Assembly (NCBI RefSeq): GCF_020497125.1
Contig: NC_059093.1
Coordinates: forward strand, 20,793,912-20,857,911
Direction: 5' to 3'
DNA from: Mauremys mutica
Taxonomy: Eukaryota; Chordata; Testudines; Geoemydidae
DNA: 64,000 bases
Made by a program: the position numbers and the translations under genes. Below are positions 63,678-64,000 of the stretch, one piece after another (position 1 is the stretch's first letter; each line of letters begins with the position of its first letter). The notes under the pieces are model-generated. The model had not been told where the DNA came from. It saw only the letters and a list, made by a program, of their open reading frames with translations, and did not search any database.

Positions 63678-64000
63678 CAGGGCCCGTGCAACCATTTGGG
63701 CAAACTAGGCGGCCGCCTAGTGGTTGGTGGCGCCTAATAGCCCCCTCAGGCGAGGAGGTGGAGCAGAGATGAGCTGGGGGGCGCGCAGGGAGGGCTGTCC
63801 CCAGTAACGGGGGATTGAGGGCGCACAGGGGAACCGCTGCCCACCCCAGCTCACCTCCACTCTGCCTCCTCCGCCGAGAACACAGCCCAGCTCTAATTCT
63901 CCTCCAGTCGGCGTCGCAAGCCTGAGCGGGGAGGAGAATTAGAGCGATGCCGGCGTGCTCAGTGGAGGGGGTGGAGCAGAGGTGAGCTGGGGCGGGCTCC
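63678..64000. mobile_element. hAT-like element, cut by the window end
   Basis: It begins CAGGGCCCGTGCAACC and contains 'aactaggcggccgcctag'; the same family as 60063-60809. The right end lies outside the window. Confidence 0.7.

Overview
The window looks like vertebrate nuclear DNA, most likely from a turtle (a crocodilian is the main alternative). The grounds are CR1 LINE 3' ends with short ATTCTA-type tails, abundant hAT-type non-autonomous transposons, solo LTRs, an RTE-type LINE and eukaryotic tRNA genes with internal A and B boxes, including one tRNA-Ile with an intron. I found no complete conventional protein-coding gene. Most open frames are chance frames in GC-rich or repetitive DNA. 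The only clearly coding sequence is retrotransposon-derived.

The main theme is a dispersed tRNA cluster. I count 22 tRNA genes or tRNA-like loci: Lys-TTT x3, Lys-CTT x3, Thr-TGT x3, Gln x4, Arg types x4, and one each of Glu-TTC, Ala-like, Val-AAC, iMet, Asn-GTT and Ile-TAT. About half look intact and the rest are decayed. They sit in duplicated blocks. Unit A (Lys-TTT + Thr-TGT) is at 3650-5940 and 55807-58100, with a partial inverted copy at 6615-7950 and a fragment at 11550-11900. Unit B (Arg, Lys-CTT, an LTR, Gln-CTG) is at 14210-17150, 40060-42540 and 58938-60062, with an inverted relative at 31915-32880. Unit C (GC-rich, no tRNA) is at 44590-47852 and 60810-63100. The last 8 kb therefore forms a compact A-B-C series.

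Region by region: 1-3.6 kb holds CR1 and hAT remnants. 3.6-8 kb holds unit A and a large inverted repeat. 9-17 kb holds scattered tRNA genes, two hAT MITEs, a solo LTR with a perfect 5-bp target duplication, and unit B. 17-26 kb is mostly transposon-derived: a CR1 split by another insertion, a minisatellite, a 3-kb hAT-like element with other elements nested in it, and a Ty3/gypsy RNase H remnant. 26.6-33 kb has iMet, Asn, Arg-like, Ile, Lys-like and Gln tRNA loci with two related solo LTRs. 33.8-40 kb has another LTR, a minisatellite and an RTE LINE split by a 1365-bp LTR. 40-48 kb holds unit B copy 2, a purine tract and unit C. 48-55 kb holds a hAT-like element, a CpG-rich promoter-like region with possible exons, and a minisatellite whose units resemble CTCF sites. 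55-64 kb holds a C-rich telomere-like repeat and the second A-B-C block.

Nothing here forms a pathway. The common function is RNA polymerase III transcription of tRNA genes in a region shaped by segmental duplication and repeated insertion of hAT, LTR, CR1 and RTE elements.
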